NCBI GenBank assembly: GCA_023205875.1
Contig: CP060756.1
Coordinates: 248,001-312,000 of the forward strand
Source of the DNA: Chloropicon primus
Lineage: Eukaryota > Chlorophyta > Chloropicophyceae > Chloropicales > Chloropicaceae
DNA: 64,000 nt
Direction: 5' to 3'
Shown here: positions 9,351 to 20,397 of the stretch, piece after piece
How the letters are laid out: each line of letters begins with the position of its first letter
Numbering within the stretch: the stretch's first letter is position 1
The notes under the pieces: model-generated
Told to the model about the DNA's origin: nothing
Seen by the model: the letters and a program-made list of their open reading frames with translations, nothing else
Databases searched by the model: none
Position numbers and translations under genes: made by a program

Positions 9351-9524
9351 GCGCGCGAGCGCGTGTGCGCGTGGCGAGGGTGTGTGTAGCGTAGTACGGA
9401 CTCACTCGCGGTGGGCGAGCGGGAGCCTGGCGCGCCCTGCTTCTAGGAGCTGGCCCGGAGGAGTAAAAAAATGGGAAATATATTTCTTCTTCTTTGTTAG
9501 GGCGAGGGTCCTCGTTGGACCTTC

Positions 9525-10745
9525 TCACTTCTTGTACTCGTCGTGCGCGTTCCAGCCATACGTGTGGATTCTGTTGAAGCGCCAGAACTTGTCCTCCCCG
9601 GGCAGGCAGTCCTCGTCCTCGAAGGCGACGGCAAAGTCCCCGAAAAACTGCTCGACCGTGGACAAGGCAAAGTAGTTGATGGGAAACTCGTTGCTATTGA
9701 GGATGCCCTCCGTTTTCCTGCTGACTTTCTTGGAGAGGAGGAAGGAGACCGTGCGCTCCACGATGTCCTTCACGGGCATGGCGAGGGCCTGGAGGTAATC
9801 CTCGCCGATGATGACCCTGTGGTCGGTGGCCACGTCGTCCTTCGTCACCGACACGTCGACCATGGCCCCGCCGTTCGCTTCGAAGACGCTTTGGAAGAAG
9901 AGCAGGAACTCCTCCTGGTTGCCGTCGACAACAGTGGAGCACGTCCTTGTCGCCTCCAACACTTTTTGCCTCATCTCCTTCTTGAGCCTCTTCTCCTCCT
10001 CGGTGAGCTCCTTCGCCGGCAGGAAGTCCACCTTCCCCTCCTTGAGCAGGTCCTCGTTGACCAGGAACTCCTCTCTGAGCCCCCTCTGCGTCAGTCTCTT
10101 CATGATGGTCTCGAGCATCTGGCTCGCCGCGACTTGCTTTCCCTTCTCCGACACCCCTCCAGCCACCAGGGGCTGCTGCCAGAACTGGACCTTGGCCGAC
10201 GTGTTCCCCAGGGGCATGCCGCTGTTCTCCTTGAACCAGGCGTCCCTTATCCCCATCATCTTCTCCTGGTTCACTTCGGGCAGATCGACGTGCTTGTAGT
10301 AGTAAGCAAGGTCGGACTGGCGGCCCAGGATTGTCCTCAGCGAATTCCTCAGGTGCTTGCTGAACCCCACGAACTGGAGCTGCTTCGCTTGGTCGAAGAC
10401 CGCAAAGACGCTTGCTTGCACGCCCTCCGCCTCGTCCGGGTGGACCTCCCCCTCCACGGAGATCACGGACTTCATGGGCAGGGACTCCAGGGAAGACAAG
10501 GACGAGGACGACTTGCCCGTACCGCTCCCGACCCCTTCCTCGCTCGGGGTGGACACCGCGAGGACGAACACGCCGTTCTGGTGCCTCCTGCAGTCAGCCC
10601 CCCTCGAGGAGGAGGGGCGAAAGAGCCGCGTCGCGCATGCCGACCCAACAAACTGCGCCCGAGGACCCCTGAAACAGGTCGTCGAGGTGGCTCTCGACGA
10701 CGCCACCGATTCCTGGATCTTCATCTTCATCTTCATCATCTTCAT
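9525..10745 (-). CDS. Plastid-targeted conserved protein with GIY-YIG-like domain
   Basis: A 406-residue intronless protein. The N-terminus (about 75 residues, rich in Ser/Arg, few acidic) looks like a chloroplast transit peptide. About residues 95-190 resemble the degenerate GIY-YIG-like module of plant plastid proteins of unknown role: SVFAVFDQAKQLQFVGFS, LRNSLRTILG, then YYKHVDLPE and a conserved IRDAWFKENSG. A middle charged helical part (LTEEEKRLKKEMRQKVLEA) and a C-terminal domain ending FWRFNRIHTYGWNAHDEYKK follow. The catalytic residues of true GIY-YIG nucleases are not obvious, so nuclease activity should not be assumed. Start chosen at the Met-rich ATG (MKMMKMKMK); the frame is open upstream without ATG support. 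Family assignment is from pattern memory only. Confidence 0.65.
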   Translation of the reverse strand: MKMMKMKMKIQESVASSRATSTTCFRGPRAQFVGSACATRLFRPSSSRGADCRRHQNGVFVLAVSTPSEEGVGSGTGKSSSSLSSLESLPMKSVISVEGEVHPDEAEGVQASVFAVFDQAKQLQFVGFSKHLRNSLRTILGRQSDLAYYYKHVDLPEVNQEKMMGIRDAWFKENSGMPLGNTSAKVQFWQQPLVAGGVSEKGKQVAASQMLETIMKRLTQRGLREEFLVNEDLLKEGKVDFLPAKELTEEEKRLKKEMRQKVLEATRTCSTVVDGNQEEFLLFFQSVFEANGGAMVDVSVTKDDVATDHRVIIGEDYLQALAMPVKDIVERTVSFLLSKKVSRKTEGILNSNEFPINYFALSTVEQFFGDFAVAFEDEDCLPGEDKFWRFNRIHTYGWNAHDEYKK

Positions 10746-11467
10746 CCCTCTCTCTTTGTTCCGACGACGCCGACGCCAAGGACGCCGACGGGCGCGTTCT
10801 TGACCCGCAGGAGTTCGAGCCAATCGCTTGAACCCCTCGTGCGTCGGAGAAACCGAAACGAAGCCGAAATCCAGAAACAGGAGCCACACCCACCCTCGTC
10901 CTCCGTTGCTGCTGCTGCTGGAACGAGATGAATAATGAAGATGAACGCACGCCCGCGACAAGAAAGAAAGCTGTTTGCAATGGAAGAGGAGTGAGTGAGT
11001 GAGTGATCGGTTTCTTTTTCTTTTTCTTTTTTCTTGTGTTGTGGTTGGTTCCAGTGTCGTGTTCTGTGTCTTTACCTCTACCTCCTCCGCCCTGCTCGTC
11101 CTCCGTTTGGATAGACTTGGCTTGCACTTTTTCGATCGCTCCACCAATGAGGGAGCAACTCGTGGCTCTCAGCAGCGGAGAAGGGGAGAGGAGGGGGAGA
11201 GGAGGGGAGAGGAGGGGAGAGGAGAGAGAGCGACAGAGAAGAGGAGGAGGAGGAGGGAGTGGGAGTGGTTGGAGGGCTTCGCGTACTTGAGGTGTGTCGT
11301 GAGGTCTGGAGAGGGGCAGAGCGACAGACCACAGAGAGGCAGAGAAGGTGAGAGAGAGAGAAAGAGCGACAGAGAAGGGGAGAGGTTCTGTTCTGTTCTG
11401 TTCTGTTCTGTTCTGTTCTTCTACGAGGAAGAGAACATCGCGCTCTTCTTCCGGCTGAGTGAAGACG
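10746..11467. other. Divergent intergenic region with microsatellites
   Basis: About 720 bp. It contains a TTCTTTTTC run near 11010-11035, GGGGAGAGGA repeats near 11175-11225 and a perfect (TTCTG)n array at about 11388-11419 just before the CGL160-like gene. No gene seen. Confidence 0.5.
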
Positions 11468-12538
11468 ATGGTGGTGACGGGGAGATTTGGGAGGGCTGGG
11501 CTCAGGGAGGGCGTGGTCGCCCAGGCGAGGAACGACCGAAGCGTAGGGGACGTGAGGAATCGCCTGGCGAAGCTGAGGCCGGAGAACGCTCCGAAGCGGG
11601 ACAAGCGCAAGGACCAGGGCTACCTGCGCGTGGACGACGACCTGCTCAAGGACGACAACACCCTGGACAAGGTGGAGGAGGGGAGGAAGAGGCCCGCGGA
11701 GGGGCGGCGGTTCAGGGACAAGCTCGCGAGGGAGAGCTCGGAGTTCATCTGGAACTCGGACTGGAGGAAGGATCTCGAGAACTGGGAGAAGTCCTCCACC
11801 TCGACGGCGGGGCCAGGCTCCCCGTCCTCGTCCTCGTCCGCTCCCGCTTCTGTCCAGCCGGAGGGGGGGATCAGCTTCTCGAGAATCTCGGAGCTGAACG
11901 ACCTGAGCGTCGACCTGTCGGAGCAGCTCCGCCCGAGAGCGAGGTCCGAGGACGACGGCGGGGGCGCCGAGGCAGGCAGCGCCAGGGGTGGTCGCAAAGA
12001 CTTCTTGAACTTCCCGGGAAGGGCGAGCGGGGCGGGCTCCTCCTCCTCCTCGGGGGGAAAGTACGCCGGGGAGGCCTACTCGCAGAACATCATGCCGGCG
12101 GATCCTGAGGTCACCGCGAGGGCCAACGAGAAGTACGCGGAAACAAAGGGCGAGCTCTTTGTCTACACGCTGCTCACCGGTCTGGTGGTCGGGGGCCTGT
12201 GCAACAACTTGTACGGCCAGGACGTCGCGGTCAGCTACGGTGCGGGGTGCGCGGCCTCCCTGTTTTACCTCAGGCTCCTGTCGAGGACGGTCGACGCCGT
12301 CGCGTCCGAGGACGCCACCGCCCAGGTCGGGGGGGCCGGGGGCCAGGCCCGGCTCCTCGTGCCGGCCGTCCTCGTCCTGTTCTACAGCAAGCAGAACCAG
12401 TGGGTGCTGGATAACTACGGGGTGAAGCTGAACATCATAGCCATACTCGCCGGCTTCTTCACGTACAAGGCGGGCACTTTCGGCCAAGTTCTCAAGTCCA
12501 CCGTCGCCCTGATGGCGGAGGACAGGCGGAGGAGTTGA
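11468..12538 (+). CDS. CGL160: CGL160-like thylakoid ATP-synthase assembly factor
   Basis: A 356-residue protein. The N-terminal half is soluble and carries the conserved block RRFRDKLARESSEFIWNSDW (about residues 75-95), which I associate with CGL160 (conserved only in the green lineage). A low-complexity Ser/Gly linker leads to a C-terminal membrane part: helices at ELFVYTLLTGLVVGGLC, AVSYGAGCAASLFYLRLL, LLVPAVLVLFYSK and GVKLNIIAILAGFFTYKAG, an AtpI/UncI-like four-helix module. In Arabidopsis CGL160 recruits CF1 to CFo and helps form the c-ring. Start: the first ATG (MVVTGRFGRAG); the upstream in-frame codon is GTG. A plastid location is inferred. If not CGL160 it is at least an AtpI-like membrane protein. 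Confidence 0.65.
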   Translation: MVVTGRFGRAGLREGVVAQARNDRSVGDVRNRLAKLRPENAPKRDKRKDQGYLRVDDDLLKDDNTLDKVEEGRKRPAEGRRFRDKLARESSEFIWNSDWRKDLENWEKSSTSTAGPGSPSSSSSAPASVQPEGGISFSRISELNDLSVDLSEQLRPRARSEDDGGGAEAGSARGGRKDFLNFPGRASGAGSSSSSGGKYAGEAYSQNIMPADPEVTARANEKYAETKGELFVYTLLTGLVVGGLCNNLYGQDVAVSYGAGCAASLFYLRLLSRTVDAVASEDATAQVGGAGGQARLLVPAVLVLFYSKQNQWVLDNYGVKLNIIAILAGFFTYKAGTFGQVLKSTVALMAEDRRRS

Positions 12539-12669
12539 GCGTGCTAGTTGGCTTGCGCGTCCTTTGTTTCTGTTTTTGTGTGTATGTGTGTGTAATAAAA
12601 AGGATTTGTTTGAAAGAAAAAAATAGAAAGAACGCGCGTGCGCATGTTTTCTGCCGTGAGGGGGACCCA

Positions 12670-14139
12670 TCAGATCTTCGCCTTGGCGACCCCGTTGCAC
12701 TTCACCCTCCTGGTGAGCGTCCTCATCGTCACGAACTCCTCCGCGGAGGAGGGGTGGATGCCCACGGTGGAGTCGAAGACGGCCTTCGTGGCACCGGCCT
12801 TCATCGCGATGGCGATGCCTTGCATGATCTCGGGAGAGTCCGGGCCGACCATGTGGGCCCCGAGGACCTTGCCCGTGGCGGTCTCGACGATCAGCTTCAT
12901 GAGGCTCCTCTCCTCCCTTCCCGAGAGGGTGTTCTTCATGGGCCTGAAGCCCTCGACGAAGACGTCGATCTCTCCCACGACCTTCTCGATGGCCTCCTCC
13001 TCGGTCATCCCCACGGTCGCCAGGGGGGGCTGGCAGAAGACTGCCGAGGCGATTCCCTCGTAGTCCGGCTCCTTGGGGTTTCCCTTGAACGTCTCCAGCA
13101 GCGCCATGCCCTCCATCAGGGCCACCGGGGTGAGCTGGATCCTGTCGATCACGTCTCCGCAGGCCCACACCCCCTTCTGGTTTGTCTCCAGGTAGGGGTT
13201 GACCAGGATCGCGCCGTTCTTGCCGAGCTTCACGTCCGTGTTCTCCAGCCCGAGGCCCTCGACGTTCGGCCTCCTCCCGGTGGCGAACATGCACTTGTCG
13301 CACTCGAGGACTTGGGTGGCCCCGTCGCTCGTCCTGACGGTGACCCCGAGACTCGACCCGTCCCCGAGCCTCTCCACGGACACTGGGTTCGTCTCCACGT
13401 GCATCACGATCCCCCTCTTCTCCAGGTTGTCCAGCACGAGCTTCCTGCACTCCCCGTCGAACCCGGTGAGCGGCAGGGGCTTCCTGCACACGATGTGGAC
13501 CTCGGAGCCGAAGCCGGCGTAGATTCCCGCAAACTCCACCGCGATGTACCCCCCGCCCACGATGACCATCTTCTTTGGGACCTTGTCGTACACCAGGGCC
13601 TCGTCGCTCGTGTCGCAGAGCTCCTTGCCGGGGAGGTCGGGCACGAAGGCCCTCCCCCCCGTCGCCACCAGCACGTTCCTCGTCCTCAGCACCTCGGTCG
13701 ACCCGTCCCCGCGGGTCACCTGGACCGTCGTGGGCGACAGAATCTTCCCGTGGCCCTCGAAGTAGTCGCACCCCGAGTTCTTCAGCAGCCTTCCGTAGAT
13801 CCCGTTCAGCCGGGTCACCTCCGCCGACTTCTTCTCCATCACCTTGCCGATGTCAAAGGAGGGGGAGGAGGAGGAGGAACCCCAACCGAATCCGAAGGCG
13901 TCCCTGAAGTCCGCCCGGAACCCGCTGGCGTACACGAGGAGCTTCTTCGGCACGCATCCCCTTATCACGCACGTCCCCCCAGCGCCACCCACCCTGTCCT
14001 TCTCGCTCACCAGACCGTAAGGCAGCTCCACCACCGCCACCTTGAGCCCAGCCTTGGCGATCATCCGAGCCGCACGCACGCCTCCCGACCCGGCCCCTAT
14101 CGTCACCAGGTCGTACGTCACCCCCTCGCTCTCACTCAT
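12670..14139 (-). CDS. GR: Glutathione reductase (short, probably cytosolic form)
   Basis: Reduces GSSG with NADPH. The 489-residue protein has the FAD-binding GAGSGG at about residues 15-20, the redox-active pair in GGTCVIRGCVPKK (Cys57, Cys62), a second Rossmann site VIVGGGYIAVEFAG followed by CRKPLPLTGFD for NADPH, the FAD site CMFATGRRPN ... GVWACGDV, and the C-terminal catalytic HPSSAEE (His462, Glu467) that completes the partner subunit's active site. There is no transit peptide and no PTS1 (it ends AKI), so a cytosolic enzyme is likely; a plastid/mitochondrial isoform should exist elsewhere. The start is the first ATG, MSESEGVTYD. It converges with the CGL160-like gene (131 bp gap), which carries a TGTAA-type poly(A) signal near 12591. 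Confidence 0.95.
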   Translation of the reverse strand: MSESEGVTYDLVTIGAGSGGVRAARMIAKAGLKVAVVELPYGLVSEKDRVGGAGGTCVIRGCVPKKLLVYASGFRADFRDAFGFGWGSSSSSPSFDIGKVMEKKSAEVTRLNGIYGRLLKNSGCDYFEGHGKILSPTTVQVTRGDGSTEVLRTRNVLVATGGRAFVPDLPGKELCDTSDEALVYDKVPKKMVIVGGGYIAVEFAGIYAGFGSEVHIVCRKPLPLTGFDGECRKLVLDNLEKRGIVMHVETNPVSVERLGDGSSLGVTVRTSDGATQVLECDKCMFATGRRPNVEGLGLENTDVKLGKNGAILVNPYLETNQKGVWACGDVIDRIQLTPVALMEGMALLETFKGNPKEPDYEGIASAVFCQPPLATVGMTEEEAIEKVVGEIDVFVEGFRPMKNTLSGREERSLMKLIVETATGKVLGAHMVGPDSPEIMQGIAIAMKAGATKAVFDSTVGIHPSSAEEFVTMRTLTRRVKCNGVAKAKI

Positions 14140-15010
14140 CACGACAAAGACTGACACTCCCGATGAACAGATCTATTCTAGAGCAAGAGCAAGAGGAAGA
14201 GGATGCAAGACACACCAAACCAATCCAATCCAAAACCAATCCCTGAACACAACAGAGAGAGAGAGAGAGAAAGAGAGAACGTGTGTGTCCGCGTGTTGTG
14301 TGTGTGTGTGTGTGTGTGTGTGTGGATGAGTCTGGGTGACAGGTTCTCGTCGTCGTCGTCGTCCTCGTTTGCTTTACTCGTCTCTTGATTTTAGGGTTTT
14401 TATTAGGGTTTTCGCAGTTGGATATTTCCCAGGAAAAGTTGTGACACGTGTACCTCGAACGTCTCTCATGAAATATAAATGAAGATAAGGTCTCTCTCCC
14501 TATGAAGGGGAAATCTACACGATTCATCGAAAACACGAGGGCTTGTCATGTGACACGGGGTTTTGTGTTTCAAGCGTCGTTCGTTTTATCTTTTTTCGTG
14601 GAGGGGGAGGTAAGGTTTGCCACGACGTTTTCGACCTAGAGGACGTGTTCAGAACGGAGGGAGGACCCAAAGGAAGGCTTCCCCTTGTTCCGGTCTTTCG
14701 AACGAGCCCTCGGTCGAAAGGATTGGCGTCCATTTGAGGAAGAAAAGGTGTGACTCAACGTTTAAGGTTTTTTTTTTTCTTTTTTGGGTGTGTGTGCGTG
14801 GACAGAGGTGGATCTTGGCCCTTGAGTGGTTGACTTTTGTGGTTCGAGAACGTCGCAGCCTCCGTCGTGGTTGACGAAGCCGCTTCTTCGTCGCGGTCGG
14901 TTGACGCGTGTGTTGCGTCGCTCCTCGCAAACGGCCACACACTTTCACTTTCACTTTTTGGAGGGGGAAGATGGTGGAGTGAGGGAGGTCGCGAGGACAT
15001 CGGCTTGAAG

Positions 15011-15046
<36 letters not shown>

Positions 15047-15221
15047 CGTTCAGGAGAACCTGATCGAGAGAAGAGACTCCTCCTCACGCACCGTGTTGTT
15101 GTTGTTGTCGATCTTCTTCTTCTTCTTCTGTGAAGAGGCGAAAAGGAAGCATCCGAAGCAAGCAACGACCAAACCAAACCAAAGCAAGAACACGTTTTCC
15201 GCCAACCACCAAGACAGCAGA
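14140..15221. other. Divergent intergenic region between GR and RR-TZF genes
   Basis: About 1.1 kb. Two copies of the plant telo-box on the minus strand (AGGGTTTTTATTAGGGTTTT, 14393-14412), (GA)n near 14252-14275, (TG)n near 14298-14324, a GTC run near 14348-14362, a palindromic element near 14691, an A/T-tract near 14768, and (GA)n at about 15016-15042. No gene recognised. Confidence 0.5.
14686..14722 (+). promoter_or_regulatory. Copy of a dispersed palindromic element
   Basis: GGTCTTTCGAACGAGCCCTC on the + strand, followed by GGTCGAAAGG. It matches, in the same orientation relative to a downstream gene, the copies near 63540, 56665, 26295 and 20055. Function unknown. Confidence 0.45.
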
Positions 15222-16205
15222 ATGGAACACCACCAGCAACACCAGCAGCACTGCGCTCACAGCGCCTCCAGCTCGCTGACTCGCCGGGACTCGTCGTCCA
15301 ATTCCGGCCGGGAGCGGTCCTGGGAGGACTCCAACAACAACTCGACGACGACGGACCCGAACATCACGCACCCGGCGTTCTGCACGGACCACTTTCGGAT
15401 GTACGAGTTCAAGGTGAAGGCGTGCCCCCGAACAAGGGCGCATGACTGGACCCAGTGCCCGTTCGCCCACCCGGGCGAGAAGGCCAGGAGGAGGGACCCG
15501 AGGAAGTACTCGTACTCGGCGGAGCCCTGCCCGGACTACAGGAAGGGGACGTGCAAGCGGGGCGACGCCTGCGAGTACGCCCACGGCGTGTTCGAGTGCT
15601 GGCTCCACCCCTCGAGGTACAGGACGCAGATGTGCACGGACGGGGCGGGCTGCCACAGGCCCGTGTGCTTCTTCGCCCACCACCACGAGGAGCTGAGGTA
15701 CCCGACGGAGACGGCCTGCGTGCCGATACCCGTCGAGCCCCGCAAACCCAGCGCACCCCCACCGGGAACGGGCCACGCCGCCGCCGGGGGCTCCCCCCTG
15801 GACAACCTCGGCTCCGACCAGCTCTTCTCCCTGGCCCTGGCGCACCTGCTTGCGCTGCAGAACCAGCAGCTGCAGGGCCAGAGCCACGCGGCGGGGGGAC
15901 CCGGGCCTCAACAGCAGCAGTTCCATCCGCACAACGTCCACGCCGCGGACGCTGGGTTCACGGCCCCAGCGTCCCCGGCGCTGCAGCACTCCATGCTCCA
16001 ACAAAGTGTACCTTACTACCCGCAGATGCACGCGATCAAGCAGGGCATGAGCCAGTACCAGCACCCGCTCTCCCCGAACTCGCCCTTGCACGGCGACTTT
16101 GGGGTCTTGCCGATGACGGAGCGCGGCGACTTTGGGTCGATGGACAACCTACTCTCGTCCTTGCCCAGGAGCCTTTCCGACGTCGGTCTCGCGGACTTGA
16201 GGTGA
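15222..16205 (+). CDS. Plant-type RR-TZF tandem CCCH zinc-finger protein
   Basis: A 327-residue protein of the Arg-rich tandem zinc-finger family (AtTZF1-11), cytoplasmic RNA-binding regulators that move to P-bodies and stress granules. The conserved RR block [20 protein letters not shown] then [18 protein letters not shown] is nearly identical to the plant consensus. Two fingers follow: the first in ACPDYRKG-like form ([19 protein letters not shown]) and the second after [17 protein letters not shown], ending [11 protein letters not shown]. The C-terminal third is Gln/His/Pro-rich and low-complexity, ending in the short hydrophobic/acidic tail [14 protein letters not shown]. There are no N-terminal ankyrin repeats. 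Start: ATG of MEHHQQHQQ; the upstream open frame is microsatellite leader. This architecture is restricted to green plants and algae. Confidence 0.92.
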   Translation: MEHHQQHQQHCAHSASSSLTRRDSSSNSGRERSWEDSNNNSTTTDPNITHPAFCTDHFRMYEFKVKACPRTRAHDWTQCPFAHPGEKARRRDPRKYSYSAEPCPDYRKGTCKRGDACEYAHGVFECWLHPSRYRTQMCTDGAGCHRPVCFFAHHHEELRYPTETACVPIPVEPRKPSAPPPGTGHAAAGGSPLDNLGSDQLFSLALAHLLALQNQQLQGQSHAAGGPGPQQQQFHPHNVHAADAGFTAPASPALQHSMLQQSVPYYPQMHAIKQGMSQYQHPLSPNSPLHGDFGVLPMTERGDFGSMDNLLSSLPRSLSDVGLADLR

Positions 16206-16560
16206 TGGCGTAGCCGCGCTCTCGCGCCTCTGCAACATTGCAGCAGGTACTGCCTTGTACATCAAGAACAACTTTTTTTCTTCTTTCGATTCTGTAGATT
16301 ACAATTTTGATTTTTTTTGTCAATTGTGATAAAACCTTTACTGCACACATCTTCGCTTTTGCGACCCACCCGCCACCCACCCCTTGTGGGCTCTCCTTCC
16401 AAGGCACAAAGACCACAAGCAAAGAGAAAGAGAGAGCACCGGCGCCGGCGAGGTCCAAAACACGCTGGGTAGACTAAGAAAAACCTTAAACGATTTATAA
16501 CAATATTTTCGTGTCCGACTAAAATTTTAGACAAGGGCTGTCCTTCTTGACTGCTTCCAT
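16206..16560. other. Convergent 3' regions of RR-TZF and ATP2
   Basis: About 355 bp, AT-rich near 16262-16340 and 16480-16530, as expected for 3' UTRs on both strands. No gene seen. Confidence 0.5.
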
Positions 16561-18403
<1,843 letters not shown>

Positions 18404-19305
18404 CCCTCTCTCTCCTTCACTCGAGTAGTGAACTCACTCCACTTCCACTCCTCCGTCGACGCACCGCGCTCCTCTGTTTCCGAGCCGTCACCAGCTCACC
18501 CTCCTCGTTCGGCGCACGATTTTGACCTAATCTCGAGCCTCGTTCGGAAATGTTTCCGTAATTCAAAGTTGAACTACCATTCAAGACCCAATATCCACTC
18601 GTGTGGAAATATCCAAAAGTAGAATCTAAGTTTGGGAAAATCGTAATCGTTGAGAGGAGTAGATCCTCGTGTCGTTGCTTCGTCTTGGTTGTGATGTTAT
18701 GCGTAGAATGAGGATAAGATGGGTTTTGCACTAGGGGGGGGGAGTTCGTGATCGTGAAGACAAAAAATTGGAAGAAAATCGGAGCAACGTTTAAAATGGG
18801 GTTTTCTACACGGTGAATCTCGCTGACGGCTGGAACGACGAAAGGGTGTAAAGAGAACCGTTTGAAATGTACACCCCAGGAGGACATCCAGGACGGACAC
18901 ACATTGGCTTTGGCTTTGGCTTTGGCTTTGGCTTTGTCTCCCTCCCGTTCCGATCGTTTTCCGATCGTCTTCCGCCCCGTCTTCCGCCCCGTCTTGGTCG
19001 TGCATTTCCTGATTTGATGTCTCCCCTTGGGGCGGGCGTTCCTTCCTTGCATTGCACCACGGACGGGTGGACGGCCTGGGGGACGACCAAGGCCCTTGTC
19101 CTCCTCCTCTCCTCCCCTCGTCCTTTCGTTTCATCAATCGCAAGGTTTGGGTTTGGGTTTGGGCTGTGAATCATGCGTGATCCCTGTACCCCGCCAGCAT
19201 GGGGTGCTGGCCGCCCTTCGTCTTTGATGGCCTTTCCGCCTCCCCCTCGACCTGGCTCTTCTTAGATTATTTGGCTGTGCAGTTCCCTGCTGCTGCTGCG
19301 CCGCG
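18404..19305. other. Upstream region of ATP2, unassigned
   Basis: About 900 bp. The part from 18520 to 18860 is notably AT-rich for this window. A (TGGCTT)n array lies at 18902-18936 and a short GGGTTT repeat at about 19146-19163. A G-tract of nine is at about 18735. I looked for spliced coding sequence, tRNA and snRNA and recognised none. Confidence 0.5.
18902..18936. repeat. (TGGCTT)n hexanucleotide microsatellite
   Basis: Five tandem copies of TTGGCT/TGGCTT in the ATP2 upstream region. Confidence 0.9.
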
Positions 19306-19932
19306 TCACCCGCTGGACCGCGCTTTGATGGCCTTTCTGCCGCCGCTCCAGCTCCCCCGCAACCACCCAAGTGCCCACGCCACGGCGCTCCAGCTGCCCA
19401 CGAAGCCCAGGAGGAGGGCGAAGGCCACGAGGGGAGACAGGAGGAACCAGACCGGCCAGACGGCGATGGTGAAGGAGAAGAAGGTGAAGATTCCCAGCAC
19501 GGTCCCCGCGGGGATGGCGTAGGGGGAGGAGATGTTCCAGTCCTCCTTTGAGCCCTTGACCGCGCCCAGCCAGATCGTCAGGTACAGGTAGATGCACGTG
19601 TTGAGGGCGAAGGAGACCCCGCAGGCCGCGAGCCAGTTGCGAGCGATCCTCTCGTCAGTCGCCACGACCGCGACGAAGTTCCTCTTCCCGTCCCCGTACC
19701 ACAGAATAAAGGCGGAGACCACGACCCACAACAGGCCCTCAACCTTGTTCCTGACCCTCTCCCTCTCCTCGGCCCTCTTTCGCTTCTCCAGCACCTCGCG
19801 CTCTAGCTGGCTCAAGCTCTTCACCTTCCTCGGTCTTCGCTTCCTCGCCGCCCCGGAGGCCGCCGAGGCCCCCTCCGTAACGTCCGAATCATCTTTAACG
19901 TCCGAGACCCGCTCGTACCCCGGCCTCGCCAT
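19306..19932 (-). CDS. TMEM128-like four-helix membrane protein
   Basis: A 208-residue protein. The basic N-terminus (KRRPRKVKSLSQLEREVLEK, about residues 31-50) is a charged helix. Four hydrophobic helices follow: LLWVVVSAFILWYG, LAACGVSFALNTCIYLYLTIWL, IPAGTVLGIFTFFSFTIAVWPVW (written here in parts: IPAGTVLGIFTFF, SFTIAVWPVW) and LSPLVAFALLLGFVGSW. The spacing and the motif IA.WPVW..L.PL resemble the TMEM128 family of small ER membrane proteins, whose function is unknown. Start: first ATG, MARPGYERV; the codon before in frame that would extend it is GTG. Assignment is by topology and motif resemblance only; it could be another small four-helix family. Confidence 0.6.
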   Translation of the reverse strand: MARPGYERVSDVKDDSDVTEGASAASGAARKRRPRKVKSLSQLEREVLEKRKRAEERERVRNKVEGLLWVVVSAFILWYGDGKRNFVAVVATDERIARNWLAACGVSFALNTCIYLYLTIWLGAVKGSKEDWNISSPYAIPAGTVLGIFTFFSFTIAVWPVWFLLSPLVAFALLLGFVGSWSAVAWALGWLRGSWSGGRKAIKARSSG

Positions 19933-20042
19933 CAACCCCCCTCCCACCTATCCAAACCCCCTCGTCCCTCGCCCCTGTCACGAGGCAGAGCAAGCCAGTC
20001 ATCAGTCTCTTCCATCCTCGTCACGACGCCAAACCCTTCTCG

Positions 20043-20067
20043 CGACGGCTCTTTCGAAAGAGAAAGG
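20043..20067 (-). promoter_or_regulatory. Copy of a dispersed palindromic element
   Basis: On the minus strand: TCTTTCGAAAGAGCCGTCG, about 115 bp upstream of the TMEM128-like ATG and in its orientation. Confidence 0.5.
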
Positions 20068-20233
20068 AGAGAAGGTTCCCCCCCTCGACCCCCTTTCCCT
20101 CCCCCTCCCCCTCCTCGCCGCCCACCGCCGTCGACAGCACTCACCTTGGCCTCCTCGATCGATGCTCAGCTGGCGCAGAGTCCGTAGGGCGTTGAGAGAA
20201 GGAGAAGGAGCGAGAGAGTGGCATCGCGACGAC

Positions 20234-20343
20234 GGGATCGCGACGCACGAGGGGAGGAGCCTACCGCCCTCTGAGGTTCACATCCATCGGGATCGCGACG
20301 CACGAGGGGAGGAGCCTACCGTCCTCTGAGGTTCACATCCTGG
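20234..20343. repeat. 55-bp tandem duplication
   Basis: Two adjacent copies beginning GGGATCGCGACGCACGAGGG, nearly identical (one clear difference, CCGCC against CCGTC). Lies just upstream of the MBL gene. Confidence 0.9.
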
Positions 20344-20397
20344 TGCCAATCACCAGTCTTGCACGCCTCGCTGAGGAGCGCTTGCTTGGCGTCACTG

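Larger units (their letters stand above)
19933..20397. other. Divergent intergenic region with repeats
   Basis: About 465 bp between the TMEM128-like gene (-) and the MBL gene (+). It holds the palindromic element near 20055 and a 55-bp tandem duplication at 20234-20343. Confidence 0.6.

Noticed and set aside
9543-10931. 462-codon plus-strand frame opposite the GIY-YIG-like gene
   Set aside because: Antisense shadow rich in Leu/Val/His/Asp.
11078-13771. 897-codon open frame on the minus strand across the CGL160-like and glutathione reductase genes
   Set aside because: Arg/Gly/Pro/Asp-rich nonsense overlapping recognisable genes; long antisense frames are expected at this GC content and third-base bias.
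12535-14154. 539-codon plus-strand frame opposite glutathione reductase
   Set aside because: Mirror frame of a gene with all catalytic motifs on the other strand.
14390-14415. Internal telomere
   Set aside because: Only two short CCCTAAA-like units; too few for a telomere tract.
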